Below, one piece after another: positions 63,132 to 64,000 of a DNA stretch of 64,000 nucleotides (positions within the stretch are counted from its first letter, which is position 1; each line of letters begins with the position of its first letter). The notes beneath the pieces are model-generated. The model had not been told where the DNA came from. It made no database searches and worked only from the letters and a program-made list of their open reading frames with translations. Where the stretch lies: assembly GCA_033852075.1 (NCBI GenBank), contig JAWSVC010000022.1:1-64000 (forward strand), in the 5' to 3' direction. Source of the DNA: QZLE01 sp033852075 (GTDB taxonomy: Bacteria > Pseudomonadota > Gammaproteobacteria > QZLD01). The position numbers were made by a program, and so were the translations under genes.

Positions 63132-64000
63132 CGCTGTTCCTTTTGATTGTAATTTTTGATACCACTCCATTAGGATCCTGCTCTGTAATACTAAGATTGG
63201 CCTTGCCTCCGTAAAGAGCTTTCAAACGATTGCGAACATTGGTAAGACCGATTCCATGTCCCTGAGTCTTTTCTGAAAAACCTTGCCCGGTATCGGCAAT
63301 CTTAATTTCTACACTATTGTTTTTGCGCACAACACTTATGGTTACTTTTCCGCCTTCAATTGCAGGTTCAATTCCATGAATAACTGCATTTTCTACTAAT
63401 GGTTGAACCAAAAGAGGAGCAATTAAAATTTGTCGATCTTCTTCATTACAATCAATATCATATTGCAAGCGTTCTCCCAATCGATATTGTTGTATAGATA
63501 AATATTTTTCAATTATATCCAGCTCCATTCCTATATTAGTTTCTTTTGATCTGGTTCTTGCCAGTGAGTGTCTTAACAGGTCAGTAAACTGGGTCAACAT
63601 CTGTTTGGCGGACTTTGGACTCTTACTAATTAACGCCTGAATATTGGCCAAAGTATTAAATAAAAAGTGCGGTTCTATTTGAGATTGCAGAGCTAATAAT
63701 TCAATTTCAACCAAATCTTTTTCATATTGAAGATTTTGCTTTTGCTGTTCCAAAAGGGACTTTTCAGCTTTTACTCGCTCCCTTATGTTATGCATACTTT
63801 GCCCGGTAATCATAAAATACATTATTCCGAATAAAACTCTTTTTATGGTAAATTGCGGAGCAATAAATATTAGATCATGTAAATTGTTACCGGTAATTAT
63901 TTCAAAAAATATTGCCCCCCAAATGGCCCCAGATATAATCGCCACAACAATATGAAATCGTACCGATTTTTTATACAATAGCCAGGCAGAGCAATAACGA
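63124..64000 (-). CDS. LytS/YehU-type sensor histidine kinase, 5' end beyond the window
   Basis: At least 292 codons; the frame stays open to the right edge, so the true start is outside. Two membrane helices are visible at the N-terminal side, then a coiled coil, the His_kinase domain with phosphoacceptor His in QIEPHFLFNTLANIQ, the N-box VENAVIHG and ATP-lid DTGQGF with GHGIGLTNVRNR. It phosphorylates the LytTR regulator encoded 8 bases into its end. Sensed signal unknown. Confidence 0.9.
   Translation of the reverse strand, partial: RYCSAWLLYKKSVRFHIVVAIISGAIWGAIFFEIITGNNLHDLIFIAPQFTIKRVLFGIMYFMITGQSMHNIRERVKAEKSLLEQQKQNLQYEKDLVEIELLALQSQIEPHFLFNTLANIQALISKSPKSAKQMLTQFTDLLRHSLARTRSKETNIGMELDIIEKYLSIQQYRLGERLQYDIDCNEEDRQILIAPLLVQPLVENAVIHGIEPAIEGGKVTISVVRKNNSVEIKIADTGQGFSEKTQGHGIGLTNVRNRLKALYGGKANLSITEQDPNGVVSKITIKRNSDE

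Overview
The window comes from an AT-rich gammaproteobacterium that I cannot place further. The evidence is a set of gammaproteobacterial gene orders: exbB-exbD-lpxK-kdsB-phosphatase, trpF-trpB-trpA-accD-folC-SPOR-cvpA-purF, queA-tgt-yajC-secD-secF and tamA-tamB. Lipid A/Kdo genes, two PilZ proteins, a chemoreceptor with CheW, and a complete ectoine pathway suggest a Gram-negative, probably motile, salt-adapted organism.

Layout. 1-11.5 kb: two minus-strand housekeeping operons, one for envelope energisation and lipid A/Kdo, one for tryptophan, malonyl-CoA, folate and purine synthesis. 11.9-16.1 kb: an unusual three-gene minus-strand operon with an exported rhodanese that has no cysteine in its mature part, a hybrid histidine kinase that has lost its phosphoacceptor residues, and an acidic-tailed membrane protein. 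16.3-21.2 kb: FKBP isomerase, YdgA-like protein, tRNA-Lys, queF, cysZ and a PilZ protein. 21.2-23.4 kb: an aminotransferase and gluQ. 23.3-28.3 kb: a defence island. 28.6-34.4 kb: tRNA-Leu, queA, tgt, yajC, secD, secF and a YciA-like thioesterase. 34.8-43.4 kb: outer-membrane and envelope genes including tamB and tamA. 43.7 kb: an NADH oxidase. 46.4-52.4 kb: ectC-ectB-ectA divergent from cheW-MarR regulator, then a large chemoreceptor. 52.7-64 kb: subtilase, RND transporter-phosphatase-FIST operon, a secreted esterase bracketed by two inverted repeats, an acyltransferase and a LytTR two-component pair that runs off the right edge.

The most notable region is the defence island. A 46-codon ORF with a strong ribosome-binding site, a SIR2-family NADase, a HerA-type ATPase and a Schlafen/AlbA_2-type regulator are packed with ATGA overlaps or a 1-base gap, so they look like one translationally coupled cassette. 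The first codons of a type I methyltransferase gene (hsdM, frameshifted) lie upstream and the first codons of hsdR lie downstream, so the cassette sits inside the wreck of a type I restriction locus, next to the 3' end of tRNA-Leu. The regulator gene carries an 11-bp tandem repeat whose copy number would set its reading frame.

Other connections: four queuosine-pathway genes (queF, gluQ, queA, tgt) lie within 12 kb. The ectoine operon faces a cheW-MarR pair across a gap holding a pseudo-palindrome resembling the EctR1 operator, with a chemoreceptor next door, suggesting shared control of osmoadaptation and taxis.
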